Shown one piece after another: positions 17,478 through 26,507 of a DNA stretch of 64,000 nucleotides. A model generated the notes under the pieces. It worked only from the letters and a program-made list of their open reading frames with translations, did no database searches and was not told where the DNA came from. The position numbers and the translations under genes are program-made. The DNA lies in contig NZ_MLFP01000004.1 of NCBI RefSeq assembly GCF_002095465.1, forward strand, positions 327,315 through 391,314. The letters are read 5' to 3'. How positions within the stretch are numbered: position 1 is the stretch's first letter; every line of letters begins with the position of its first letter. The DNA is from Pantoea rodasii. GTDB taxonomy: Bacteria > Pseudomonadota > Gammaproteobacteria > Enterobacterales > Enterobacteriaceae.

Positions 17478-19445
17478 TTTTTCGCAGATATTTTTCAGTG
17501 AAGCAGAAGAGTTGTTGGCAGAGATGGAGCTGCATCTGTTACAGCTGGATATTGCCGCGCCCGATATTGAGCAGCTCAATGCCATCTTTCGCGCAGCCCA
17601 CTCGCTGAAGGGCGGGGCCGGCACCTTTGGTTTTGATGCTTTGCAGAAAACCACGCATCTGCTGGAAAACCTGCTGGATGAGGCGCGCAGTGGTGAGCGC
17701 AGGCTTAATCCGGCAACGGTTCAGCTGTTGCTGGAGAGTAAAGACATCATGCAAAACCAGCTCGCTGCGTACCGTGCCTCGCTGCCGCCGGATGAAGAGC
17801 GCTTCCGTTACATTTGCGAAGCGCTGCGCCAGATCGCGTTGCAGGCCAGCGATCCGATCCCGATGACCGACGACGCAGCGGAGATGGAGCTGTGTATTAC
17901 GCTGAGTGACGTTGATGAAAATGAACAAACGCTGCTGCGACAAGAGCTGGAAAACCTTGGCACATTACGCAAACAGGAACAGACATCGAATAGCCTGAAG
18001 GTGGTGCTCGCCAGCGCCACGCCAGCCGACGATATTCGTGCGGTGCTGTGTTTTGTGCTGAATGACACGCAAATCGCCATTCAGCCAGTGGTCGCCGCGC
18101 CCACCGCTGCCGTATTGACTGCAACACCCGCGCCCACATCCACGGCGCCGCTTAATGCCCCGGTGTCAGCCACTTCCACGGCCACGTCTACACCCCCGAC
18201 ACCAACTCCCTCCACCGCGCCGCGTGCCGCTAGCCAGGAATCCAGCAGCATCCGCGTTGCCGTCAGTAAGGTTGATCAAATTATCAATCAGGTCGGCGAG
18301 CTGATCATCACTCAGGCGATGCTGTCTCAGCTTACCCAGCGTTGGATAACGCCAATCATGACGCGCTGCTTAACTGCGTAGCGCAGATGGAGCGCAACAC
18401 GCGTGAACTGCAAGAGTCGGTGATGTCGATTCGTATGATGCCAATGGACTATGTTTTTAGCCGTTTTCCTCGTCTGGTGCACGACCTCGGGTCGCGCCTC
18501 GATAAACAGGTAGAGCTCACGCTGAAAGGCGGCTCCGCCGAACTGGATAAGAGCCTGATTGAACGCATTATCGATCCGTTGACCCATCTGGTGCGTAATA
18601 GCCTCGATCACGGTATTGAAGCCAAAGCGCAGCGCATTGCCCAGGGCAAACCGGGCACCGGCAATCTGACGCTTTCCGCTGAACATCACGGCGGCAACAT
18701 CGTGATTGAAGTCACGGATGATGGCGCGGGCTTGAACCGGGAGAAAATTCTGGCGAAAGCGCGCTCGCAGGGCATGAGCATCAGTGACACCTTAAGCGAT
18801 GATGAGGTATGGATGCTCATCTTCGCCGCCGGTTTCTCTACCGCAGAAAGTGTCACCGACGTCTCCGGGCGCGGCGTGGGTATGGATGTGGTGCGGCGAA
18901 ATATTCTGGCGATGGGCGGTCACGTGGAGGTGCAGTCGCGGCAGGGCAAGGGCACTACGGTGCGCATCCTGCTGCCGCTGACGCTGGCGATCCTCGACGG
19001 CATGCTGGTTAGGGTGGCTGATGAGATTTATGTGATACCGCTGGGTGCGGTGATGGAGTCGCTGCTGCCGCAAGAGGAGATGCTGTATCGCTATGTGGGT
19101 GACGAACGCTTGCTGCAAGTGCGCGGCGAGTATTTGCCGCTGGTGATGTTGCGTCAGCGTTTTTCAGTGAGCGGGCAAGCCCCGAGTGACAACGGCATCG
19201 TGGTGATTGTGCAGAGCGCCGGCTGTCGCTATGCGCTGTGGGTCGATCAGCTGATTGGCCAGCAGCAGGTAGTGGTGAAAAACCTCGAACAAAACTATCG
19301 CAAAGTGACCGGCGTATCGGCTGCCACCATTCTCGGTGACGGCAGTGTGGCGTTGATTCTGGATGTGGTTGAACTATCAGCCTTCACGCATCCACAGGCA
19401 AAAGCTGGCCGCGCATGCGTCAGCGAACAGGAGGTGGCAGCATGA
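17464..19445 (+). pseudogene. cheA: Chemotaxis histidine kinase CheA, one frameshift
   Basis: CheA autophosphorylates from ATP and passes phosphate to CheY and CheB. P1 is present with FRAAHSLKGGAGTFGF (phospho-His H46), followed by a proline/threonine-rich linker near residues 215-255. The P3 dimerisation helix begins SSIRVAVSKVDQIINQVGEL. The frame then shifts at 18339: as written it ends LTQRWITPIM and stops at 18379-18381, whereas one extra G in CAGCG would give LTQALDNANHDALL and join the second frame. That frame holds P4 (PLTHLVRNSLDHGIE, DDGAGLNREKIL, DVSGRGVGMDVV) and P5 to the end. All domains are otherwise well conserved, so a sequence error is as likely as a real lesion. Confidence 0.88.
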
Positions 19446-19936
19446 CGTTATCAAAATCGCTCAGGGATGATACGGCAGCGCAGGAGTATCTGATTTTTCG
19501 TCTCGGCGATGAAGAGTACGGCATCGATATTCTCAAAGTGCAGGAAATTCGTGGCTGCGATCGGGTGACGCGCGTGCCGAACGCACCGGATTTTCTCACT
19601 GGCGTGACCAATCTGCGCGGCGTGATAGTGCCGATTGTGGATTTGCGCGTGCGCTTTAATCTGCCAGTGATCGGCCAGGATGAGAATACGGTGGTGATTG
19701 TGCTGAATCTCAGCGACCGTATCGTCGGTATTGTGGTGGATGGCGTGGCGGACGTGCTGTCGCTGGATCACGAGCAGATTAAACCCACGCCGGATGTATC
19801 GGCAGCGCTGTCCAGCCGCTATTTGCTGGGCCTGGGCGTGGTGGATAATCGCATGATGATTTTGGTGAATATCGAGAAGCTGCTGAGCCGGGAAGAGCTG
19901 GATGCGATGGATGCAGTGACCGATGCGTTAGCGTAG
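19442..19936 (+). CDS. cheW: Chemotaxis coupling protein CheW
   Basis: A 164-residue adaptor that links CheA to receptors. It is a single CheW SH3-like domain: [57 protein letters not shown] and [23 protein letters not shown]. The ATG overlaps the cheA stop (ATGA), as in the enteric motABcheAW operon. Nothing flagellar follows: the expected receptor and cheRBYZ genes are absent. Confidence 0.93.
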   Translation: MTLSKSLRDDTAAQEYLIFRLGDEEYGIDILKVQEIRGCDRVTRVPNAPDFLTGVTNLRGVIVPIVDLRVRFNLPVIGQDENTVVIVLNLSDRIVGIVVDGVADVLSLDHEQIKPTPDVSAALSSRYLLGLGVVDNRMMILVNIEKLLSREELDAMDAVTDALA

Positions 19937-19960
19937 CGGCATCAAGTGGGATGCAATTAG

Positions 19961-19989
19961 CGCCGTTGCGCGATAAATCGCGCCGCCAC
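19961..19989. repeat. Short GC/AT palindromic repeat, copy 5
   Basis: GCGCGATAAATCGCGC with GCCG/CCGCC edges lies 24 bases after cheW. A partial second copy (TTGCGGCGCA) follows at about 20009. Confidence 0.6.
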
Positions 19990-20084
19990 GGAGGTGTGCA
20001 GAAAAGGGTTGCGGCGCACAGTTTATTACCAGGCCGATGAGATTGCGTGGCAGAATAGCCCCCTCGTTTAGCAGGAGGTAGATC

Positions 20085-20414
20085 ATGACCGACGAAATCG
20101 ACCAGCGTATCTACGAATTAGTGCGTCGCTATGACGGCGTCTATCTGTTCAAGCAAAAAATGCTGACGCCACAGATTGATATCGATACCGATCTTAACTT
20201 CGAGCGTGAAGAAGCGCAGGCGTTAATGGACGAGTTCTTCAGCGAATTCGCAGTGGATCGCAGCGGGTTTTTGATTGATACCTATTATCCGGACGAACCG
20301 TCGCTGGCGCAGATCCTGAATCCTTTCAACAAGCGCGAAGTCCCGGTGGTGCCGGACTTTACCCTGGGGATGCTGATTGAATCCGCCAAAGCAGGGCGTT
20401 GGCTGTATGAATAG
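20085..20414 (+). CDS. DUF1493 family protein (acyl-carrier-like)
   Basis: A 109-residue soluble protein of the DUF1493 family, recognised from EAQALMDEFFSEFAVDRSGF, YYPDEPSL and the C-terminal FTLGMLIESAKAGRWLYE. The family resembles small acyl-carrier-type helical bundles, and members often occur in multi-copy accessory clusters of enterobacteria. No partner gene is adjacent. A good AGGAGG site precedes the ATG. Function unknown. Confidence 0.82.
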   Translation: MTDEIDQRIYELVRRYDGVYLFKQKMLTPQIDIDTDLNFEREEAQALMDEFFSEFAVDRSGFLIDTYYPDEPSLAQILNPFNKREVPVVPDFTLGMLIESAKAGRWLYE

Positions 20415-20454
20415 CGCCAACGCCGCGCGATCATTTCACATGCAGTTGCGGCTA

Positions 20455-20952
20455 TTAATCGTGCCGTTCCAACACGAAACGCGCGTTGAGCTTTCTTAAA
20501 AACTCAAAAGTGGTCATGCAAGGAACATCAAATTGGCGGCAGATATTGGGTACTTTCACTTTGCGTGCGTTGGCAGGCAGAGGAAGTTCATGCGTGATGA
20601 CGGTAGCTCCAATGCTTTTACTTTTTGCGATGATCCATGGGTCAGCTTTTGCCAGAAATAAATCGCGTGACCCTGGATTGAAATCGGCTTTCATTACACT
20701 TTCCACTATTTACTGAAAAATCCGCTGGGTATCATGATCATCATTAGCAATGAAATGTGCAGGCCTCGCTTTTACCCAGTCTGATAGCTCATCATTTCCG
20801 TCTCGTAATTCGCGGGCGATCATGTCTACGCTGCCGACAATGTTGAATGTATACTGCCTATCCAGCCATTCCCAATAGCCGGGGCAAATATCCATTCCGT
20901 AGTAAAAGTTTTTCGCCATGATATAAGTGTTTGCATCCAGCAAATATTTCAA
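20455..20952 (-). pseudogene. DUF4411 PIN-like protein, interrupted by an in-frame stop
   Basis: Two adjacent pieces in the same frame together make a 165-residue DUF4411 protein (PIN-like nuclease fold). The N-terminal piece starts MKYLLDANTYIMAKNFYYGM, with the first acidic PIN residue in LLDANTY, and runs to TQRIFQ. A TAA at 20710-20712 follows, and the frame then continues IVESVMKADFNPGSRDLFL, KADPWIIAKSK and RKLNARFVLE. No shift is needed, so this is a nonsense substitution and not a length error. The start overlaps the upstream ImmA/IrrE gene by 4 bases. Such pairs were predicted as toxin-antitoxin modules; here the putative toxin appears inactivated. Confidence 0.85.
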
Positions 20953-22094
20953 AGCCCCAACTCCTCTGCAAATTTTGATAGCCTGGAAGGCTGCATACCA
21001 TCCAGCAAATCGCTGGCTTCACGTAATAACATTTGACCACTCAGTGCCTGGCTTAAGACAGCACGAGAAAAAGAGGGACTTATTTGTGCCTTCTTCGTTC
21101 TGAAATAACTGGGACCGCCGTTATCATTTTTACTGCGCTGTTGATGGGCAAGTTTCTGCTCTTGAGTAAATTGCTGATAATCCTCATGGGAAATCAAATG
21201 AAGTGTCAAAGCCCGGCGGGCGATGACCCAACAACTGACATGAAAGTGTCCTTCCAACGGGGCAAGATTTTCGCGCCAGTTTTCCTTATAGGCATTCCAT
21301 AAAGAGAGGAACTCACTTGCCGGAACCAGGAATTCGGCAGCGACGGCATTGCACAGGATTTCTTCCTGTCGGTGAGTTGATGTGCCACCATCTGAAACAC
21401 CGGATTGTCCAATCCAGATATGACTAAGCTCATGAATTAACGTAAACAGTCGAGCGCCGGGTGTATCTGCATGATTGATGAAGATAATGGGAGCAAAATC
21501 ATCCGCAATGGCGAATCCTCTAAACTCATCCACGTTGAAAGGACGCGTATGATGATTGAGATAAGGCGCTCGCATTACCAGAACACCGAGATCCTCGATG
21601 CGCTTAATCAATTCATTGTAATAGCTCTCCCAGGTACCGCGCGTTGGGTGTGCCGGTAGATTAAGCTTGTGGCGCATATCCTCAACTATCGCGTTAGCTG
21701 AACTCCCAACGGTAAAACGCCCACTAATATTGGGTGCCGCAGTTAACTGTTGCTGTAAGTACTCTCTGTACCATTCCTGGCGCATCAGCATAACTTTCAG
21801 CAGGTCGATCAATTCAGCACTTGGGCGCAGTGGCCCTTTGCTGCCAATTGTGCGCAAGTCTGGGATGGGCAGTTGTTCTTCGGGAGGAAGGGGCAGGAAA
21901 AGGTAGCCAAAGGGTACATGTACTTTGCCAGCAAACGTCATTGCCTGATTGAATGTTAAGGGTTGCTGGCCACTTTCCCATTCCTGTAGACGTTCCAGGC
22001 TGATGCCGCACTTTTGTGCCAATTTCTCCATGGTAAGACCCGCCCGTTCGCGGGACCAACTAAGCATGGCAGGATTAATATTGGCAATTGTCAT
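20949..22094 (-). CDS. XRE HTH - ImmA/IrrE metallopeptidase (COG2856), putative antitoxin
   Basis: A 381-residue two-domain protein. Residues about 8-65 are an XRE helix-turn-helix (SRERAGLTMEKLAQKCGISLERLQEWE). Residues about 195-240 hold the ImmA/IrrE zinc-peptidase motif LIHELSHIW (HELSH at 221-225) with a downstream EEILCNAVAAEFLVP block supplying the third ligand. I use the ATG at 22092-22094; an upstream start adds only six residues. It is the first gene of a two-gene operon with DUF4411. In this arrangement the COG2856 protein is thought to repress the operon and counteract the PIN-like partner. The zinc site is intact. Confidence 0.88.
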   Translation of the reverse strand: MTIANINPAMLSWSRERAGLTMEKLAQKCGISLERLQEWESGQQPLTFNQAMTFAGKVHVPFGYLFLPLPPEEQLPIPDLRTIGSKGPLRPSAELIDLLKVMLMRQEWYREYLQQQLTAAPNISGRFTVGSSANAIVEDMRHKLNLPAHPTRGTWESYYNELIKRIEDLGVLVMRAPYLNHHTRPFNVDEFRGFAIADDFAPIIFINHADTPGARLFTLIHELSHIWIGQSGVSDGGTSTHRQEEILCNAVAAEFLVPASEFLSLWNAYKENWRENLAPLEGHFHVSCWVIARRALTLHLISHEDYQQFTQEQKLAHQQRSKNDNGGPSYFRTKKAQISPSFSRAVLSQALSGQMLLREASDLLDGMQPSRLSKFAEELGL

Positions 22095-22481
22095 AAGGCA
22101 TCGGGCGTTCAATGAATGTGATGAGAGTATGTGCGCAAGCTTTCAGTCGTTCAATACCTGCCCAAATAACGTGTTCCCCTCAAGCCAATGTGGCTCATTA
22201 CGTGAAACGTTAACGCCGGTGTTTCCATCAACCCAGCGGTCATGCCACTTCAGATTACTTTTCTGATCTAATATCAGCGCGCCAGATGCCGTTCACTTAT
22301 TAAAAAAATCTTTTAAAAAAGAGGAAATAGTGAGTTTTATTTTCTTGCGGGGCATCCGATTCACTGGTGTGGCGTTCATTATCACGCAGTATCATGGAAA
22401 ACATATCAGCGCAAAAAATTCACTTCTCCCGCGCCCTAAAAATCATCACACTAGCCACCTTTACCGTTACGGAGTGATGGC
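22095..22481. other. Intergenic region between divergent genes
   Basis: About 390 bases separating the XRE-peptidase operon from a divergent exported-protein gene. The part at 22290-22330 is strongly A-rich. It probably carries the autoregulated promoter of the XRE operon, but I see no clear palindromic operator. Confidence 0.5.
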
Positions 22482-23531
22482 ATGAAAACCCGATTGCTGC
22501 TGGCGTTCGCGCTGCTCACCAGTTTGAGCGCGCCATTGCTGGCAGATGAAGATGGCGTCTCCTTTAGCCATAAGGACTGGGAACTCGCCTGCGACAACAC
22601 CTTAACCTGTCGCGCGGCGGGTTACAGCGCTGAAGAGGGCGCAGGGGGATCGGTGCTGCTCACGCGTGCGGGCGGACCCAATGCGCCGACCCACGGACGT
22701 GTGGTGCTGGCCGACACTGGCGATGATGACTCCAAGCAAGTGGATGCGCTGGCGCTGTGGATTGATGACCATGCGCAGGGCGAAGTGACGAAAGCCGAGA
22801 ACGATGAGTGGACGCTAACCGATGCACAAACTCAGGCACTGATTAATGCCATCAGAGGCAGCGGTAAAGTCGAGTTTCGCGGGGGGGAAGAGCCGTTTGA
22901 GCTTTCCAGCAACGGCGCGTTTGCCACATTGCTGAAGATGGACGATTCACAAGGACGCTTAAGCACGCCGGGTGCGCTGGTGCGTAAAGGCAATAAGCCC
23001 GAGAACAGCGTTCCAGCGGCAGTGGCAATGCCGGTGATCCAGCAGGTCAACGTCGAAAAAGCCGCGCCGCGTCCGCTCACTGCGGATGAACTGACGCTGC
23101 TCAAGCCAAAGCTGATTGCTTCTCTGACCGATGACGACAGCTGCGATAATCTGGACCCGACGGATGATCAACCCGAAGAAGGCGCTGAGCCGCTGACATT
23201 AACGCCAGTGGATGACGCGCATGTGCTGATTGCCGCACTGTGCTGGCGCGGTGCCTATAACGAAGGCTATGGCTATTGGCTGATGGATCGTGCCTTGCAG
23301 GGTAAACCGCAGCTGATCACCGATTCTGGTTCTGATTACAGTGAAGGCGTGATTTCCGAGGCACAGAAAGGGCGCGGGATTGGCGACTGCTGGAGTACCG
23401 CAGCCTGGGTTTGGAATGGCAAAGATTTTGTGCAAAGCAGTGATGCCACCACCGGTATGTGTCGTGCGATTCGCGCTGGCGGCGCATGGCAATTGCCAAC
23501 GCTCGTCACTGATGTGAAGCCCGCATCTTAA
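22482..23531 (+). CDS. DUF1176 exported protein
   Basis: A 349-residue secreted or periplasmic protein with a clear signal peptide (about residues 1-21, cleavage near LLA-DED). The mature sequence matches DUF1176: FSHKDWELACDNTLTCRAAGY at the start with a cysteine pair, then central PLTADELTLLKPKL, and C-terminal blocks ALCWRGAYNEGYGYWL and GRGIGDCWSTAAWVWNGKDF. Several cysteines suggest disulfides. The function of the family is unknown. It is transcribed alone and converges on yecA. Confidence 0.85.
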   Translation: MKTRLLLAFALLTSLSAPLLADEDGVSFSHKDWELACDNTLTCRAAGYSAEEGAGGSVLLTRAGGPNAPTHGRVVLADTGDDDSKQVDALALWIDDHAQGEVTKAENDEWTLTDAQTQALINAIRGSGKVEFRGGEEPFELSSNGAFATLLKMDDSQGRLSTPGALVRKGNKPENSVPAAVAMPVIQQVNVEKAAPRPLTADELTLLKPKLIASLTDDDSCDNLDPTDDQPEEGAEPLTLTPVDDAHVLIAALCWRGAYNEGYGYWLMDRALQGKPQLITDSGSDYSEGVISEAQKGRGIGDCWSTAAWVWNGKDFVQSSDATTGMCRAIRAGGAWQLPTLVTDVKPAS

Positions 23532-23552
23532 TCCGTTTGGCTTCCCTCCCAC

Positions 23553-23574
23553 AAAAAGGCGGCCTGAAGGCCGC
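23553..23574 (-). terminator. Intrinsic terminator, minus strand (yecA side)
   Basis: GCGGCCT and AGGCCGC form a perfect 7-bp stem around two bases. On the minus strand the hairpin is followed by CTTTTTG, so it terminates transcription coming from yecA; on the plus strand it may also close the DUF1176 transcript. Confidence 0.75.
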
Positions 23575-23630
23575 ATCCTGCGCGAGTTGAATGTGCTGGA
23601 TAAGCGCTATAACCGGCTTACTCCGGCTCT

Positions 23631-23650
23631 GGCAAGGGCGCGCCCTTGCC
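23631..23650. repeat. 20-bp perfect palindrome downstream of yecA
   Basis: GGCAAGGGCGCGCCCTTGCC is its own reverse complement. It lies 11 bases after the yecA stop, upstream of the terminator at 23553-23574. Confidence 0.7.
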
Positions 23651-23661
23651 ATGTTTTCGCG

Positions 23662-24339
23662 TTATTTACCGCAACACTGCTTGTACTTCTTGCCGCTGCC
23701 GCACGGGCAGGGATCGTTACGGCCGGTTTTATCGCCTGCGAAGTGCGGCAGTTGCGGTTCTGGATCCGGCTGCGCCATGCGCTGCTCTTGCCAGTATTCA
23801 TGCAGTTCCAGCGCCGCGGGGCGAATGGCTTCAATGCTGGCTTCAAATTCGTCCGGCGAGAAAGCTTCACGCTTTGCCAGCTCCGCTTCACTGCCGTGCA
23901 GCTTAATCGCATGCATCGCCGGTTGCAGGGTTGCCGGCAGTTGATCCCAGTCCGCATCTAGCGCCACGCCGCGCAGATAGCCATAACACCAGTCTTCTAC
24001 CACGGTGAACTCCTGACCTTCCATCTCCTGCGTGCCAAACAGGGGATCAAACTGCTCCGGAAATTCAGCCAGGCGCTCAGCAATATCATTGAAGTGCTGG
24101 AAAATCAGCGCCATAAAGCGATCCATCTCGCGCTCGTTAGACCATTTTGGAATGTGCTTCTTGTCGCCCCACATCGCTACCAGCCACTCACTCGGTTCGA
24201 TGTCATTCGGGCCGGAGAGCAGGGCAGTCAGCATGCCATCCAGCTCGGAGGTATCGACCACCGACTGTTCATTGCCGTACTTCTCCAGCATATCTTCCAG
24301 CCAGTTCAGTTCTTTTTCGGTTAACGGGCCTTGGTTCAT
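23662..24339 (-). CDS. yecA: YecA/UPF0149 family protein with SEC-C zinc motif
   Basis: A 225-residue cytoplasmic protein with an N-terminal UPF0149 domain ([43 protein letters not shown]). It ends in a C-terminal SEC-C zinc-binding tail [20 protein letters not shown], the same metal-binding tail found on SecA. The E. coli protein is associated with ribosomes and SecA-related functions. It is transcribed alone with its own terminator. Confidence 0.92.
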   Translation of the reverse strand: MNQGPLTEKELNWLEDMLEKYGNEQSVVDTSELDGMLTALLSGPNDIEPSEWLVAMWGDKKHIPKWSNEREMDRFMALIFQHFNDIAERLAEFPEQFDPLFGTQEMEGQEFTVVEDWCYGYLRGVALDADWDQLPATLQPAMHAIKLHGSEAELAKREAFSPDEFEASIEAIRPAALELHEYWQEQRMAQPDPEPQLPHFAGDKTGRNDPCPCGSGKKYKQCCGK

Positions 24340-24547
24340 ACGGCATCTCCTGTGCGGTGCGGGTGGGCAAAAAATTGACGGCGCGATTATAGCGGGAAGC
24401 GACGTGGATTTACCGCTTTTTGCATATCGATTGCTGAAGCTTTCCTAAAAATCATTCGCCATAACATATTGCACAACAGTATTGGCTGGAATGGATGGCT
24501 AATGGCAGCGTAAACACAGAATTTCTCAGGATTAAGGATGCATTAGT

Positions 24548-25563
24548 ATGGCGGAAACTTTGCCGGTACTGGATTTAGCGCTGCTGGAACTCCCGGATGC
24601 TGACCAGTCGCCTTATCTCGCCGAACTGCGCAACACGGCGCGCGATGTCGGTTTTTCTATCTGATCAATCATGGCATCAATCCACAGCTGCTGCAGAACG
24701 TGCCAAGCATCACGCAGGCGTTTTTTGCCCTGCCGGATGAGGAGAAGCAGCGTGTCTCGATGATCCACTCACCGCACTTCCGCGGCTACAACCGGGCTGG
24801 CGTGGAATATACCCGTGAGCAACGCGACCAACGTGAGCAGTTTGATATTGGCGCGGAACGGGTGGCGTTGGCGTTACAAGCCGGCGATCCCGCATGGAAG
24901 CGTCTGCAGGGGCCAAATCTATGGCCAGAGGCGTTGCCGCAACTCAGGCCGGTGATCCACGCGTGGCAGCAGGCGATGACTGGCATTGCATTGCGCCTGC
25001 TGCGCGCGTTCGCCAAATCATTGTCGCTGCCGCCAGATGCGTTTGATGCGCTGTACGGCACGCATCCCAACGAACATGTGAAGCTGATTCGCTATCCCGG
25101 ACAGGCAGACAGTGCCAGCCAGCAGGGCGTCGGTGCGCATAAAGACTCAGGCTTCCTGACGTTTCTGTTACAGGATGATCAACCCGGCTTACAGGTTGAA
25201 GTGACGCCGGATAACTGGGTGGATGCATTGCCAAAACCGGGTGCATTTGTCGTGAACATCGGAGAACTGTTAGAGATTGCCACCAATGGTTATTTGCGCG
25301 CCACGGTGCATCGCGTGGTGTCGCCACCCGCGCGCAACGAGCGTGTGTCGATCGCCTTTTTCCTCGGCGCGCAGCTGGATGCCGAAGTGCCGATTTATCA
25401 ATTACCGCCGCAGCTGGCTTCTGAAGCACGTGGTCCGACCAGCGATCCCACCAACCCGCTACTGCGTGAAGTGGGCTGGAACTATCTCAAAGGGCGTTTG
25501 CGATCGCATCGCGACGTGGCAGCGCGTTACTACGCCGACGCCCATAACACTGTTCAATCATAA
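24548..25563 (+). pseudogene. Isopenicillin N synthase-family 2-oxoglutarate/Fe(II) oxygenase, one frameshift
   Basis: An Fe(II)/2-oxoglutarate-type oxygenase of the isopenicillin N synthase superfamily, about 338 residues if one frame. The N-terminal DIOX_N part starts MAETLPVLDLALLELPD and runs to RDVGF, then stops early (TGA at 24662-24664). One more T in the T5 run 24652-24656 gives GFFYLINHGI, the family consensus, joined to the long downstream frame. That part has the metal triad HKDSGFLTFLLQDD (HxD) and, later, HRVV followed by RVSIAFFLG. The next gene, a binding protein, follows by 19 bases and is probably co-transcribed. The substrate is unknown. The shift may be a sequencing error. 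Confidence 0.85.
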
Positions 25564-25581
25564 TAAAAGTAAGGAAAGCAC

Positions 25582-26364
25582 ATGACTAAAAAGGTGATAG
25601 CAACCCTGGCACTGCTCTCGGTATTGAGCACTTATGCTTCGGCAGCTGCATTGCGCGTGGCGGCCGATCCGGTACCGCATAGCGAAATCCTCAACCACAT
25701 CAAAGAAACCGATAAAAAACTCGATCTGAAAGTGATTGAGCTTAACGGCAATCTGAACGCCAATGAGCTGTTAGCGCGCGGCGATGTGGATGCTAACTAT
25801 TTCCAGCATGTGCCTTATTTGCGCGATCAGGAAAAAGCCCTGGGTGAGAAATTTGCGGTGGTGGCGACGGTGCATATTGAGCCGTTGGGCATTTATTCGC
25901 ATAAAGTGAAATCACTGAAAGATTTGCCTGATGGCGCGCAGGTTGCCGTGCCGAATAATGTCACCAACCTCAGTCGTGCACTCTATCTGCTGCAGGCCAA
26001 CGGTTTGATTAAGTTAAAGGACAGCAATGCCAGTACCTTAGTAACGACGGCGGATATTAGTGATAACCCGCATCATCTGAAGATCATTGGAATCGAGTCG
26101 CCGCAGTTGCCGCGTGCACTGGATGATGCACAGTTAGCGATCATCAACGGCAACTACGCGTTACAGGCGGGTTTAGTACCGTCGAAAGATGCGCTGGCGC
26201 TGGAACAGGCCAAAGATAATCCGTATGCCAATGTGCTGGTGACCACGCCAAAACTGGCGCATGACCCGCGCATCCTTGAACTAGCAAAAGATCTGGAGTC
26301 AAAGCAAACTGCTGAATTTATCAACCAGCACTATAAAGGTTCGGTGATTCCAGTGAATCAATAA
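25582..26364 (+). CDS. MetQ/NlpA-family substrate-binding protein without a lipobox
   Basis: A 260-residue periplasmic binding protein of the MetQ/NlpA family. The signature DPVPHSEIL follows the signal peptide, with ANYFQHVPYL, VPNNVTNLSRALYLLQ and the typical C-terminal end. The signal peptide ends STYASA and no LxxC lipobox is present, so unlike E. coli MetQ it should be soluble in the periplasm. No metN/metI partner genes are nearby. It lies 19 bases after the oxygenase gene with an AAGGAAAG site, suggesting an operon that captures and oxidises a sulfur- or amino-acid-like compound; that link is inference. Confidence 0.88.
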   Translation: MTKKVIATLALLSVLSTYASAAALRVAADPVPHSEILNHIKETDKKLDLKVIELNGNLNANELLARGDVDANYFQHVPYLRDQEKALGEKFAVVATVHIEPLGIYSHKVKSLKDLPDGAQVAVPNNVTNLSRALYLLQANGLIKLKDSNASTLVTTADISDNPHHLKIIGIESPQLPRALDDAQLAIINGNYALQAGLVPSKDALALEQAKDNPYANVLVTTPKLAHDPRILELAKDLESKQTAEFINQHYKGSVIPVNQ

Positions 26365-26370
26365 TCCCTG

Positions 26371-26396
26371 CCGCCACCTGTTTCTGGCAGGTGGTG
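26371..26396 (+). terminator. Hairpin after the MetQ-like gene
   Basis: CCACCTG and CAGGTGG pair around a seven-base loop, starting 10 bases after the stop codon. The T-run is weak, so it may be a processing or Rho-assisted end. Confidence 0.5.
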
Positions 26397-26507
26397 ATTA
26401 CCCTCTTCTGTGTTATATTTCGCCACAAATATTCACCGCACGTTTTGCTAAAAATAAAAAATAGTATATAAATCAATTGCTATGAAAACTTTCACCAGGA
26501 TCTATGG

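Noticed and set aside
20486..20716. A 76-residue plus-strand frame over the DUF4411 region
   Set aside because: It is the antisense shadow of the DUF4411 pieces, which have clear family similarity.
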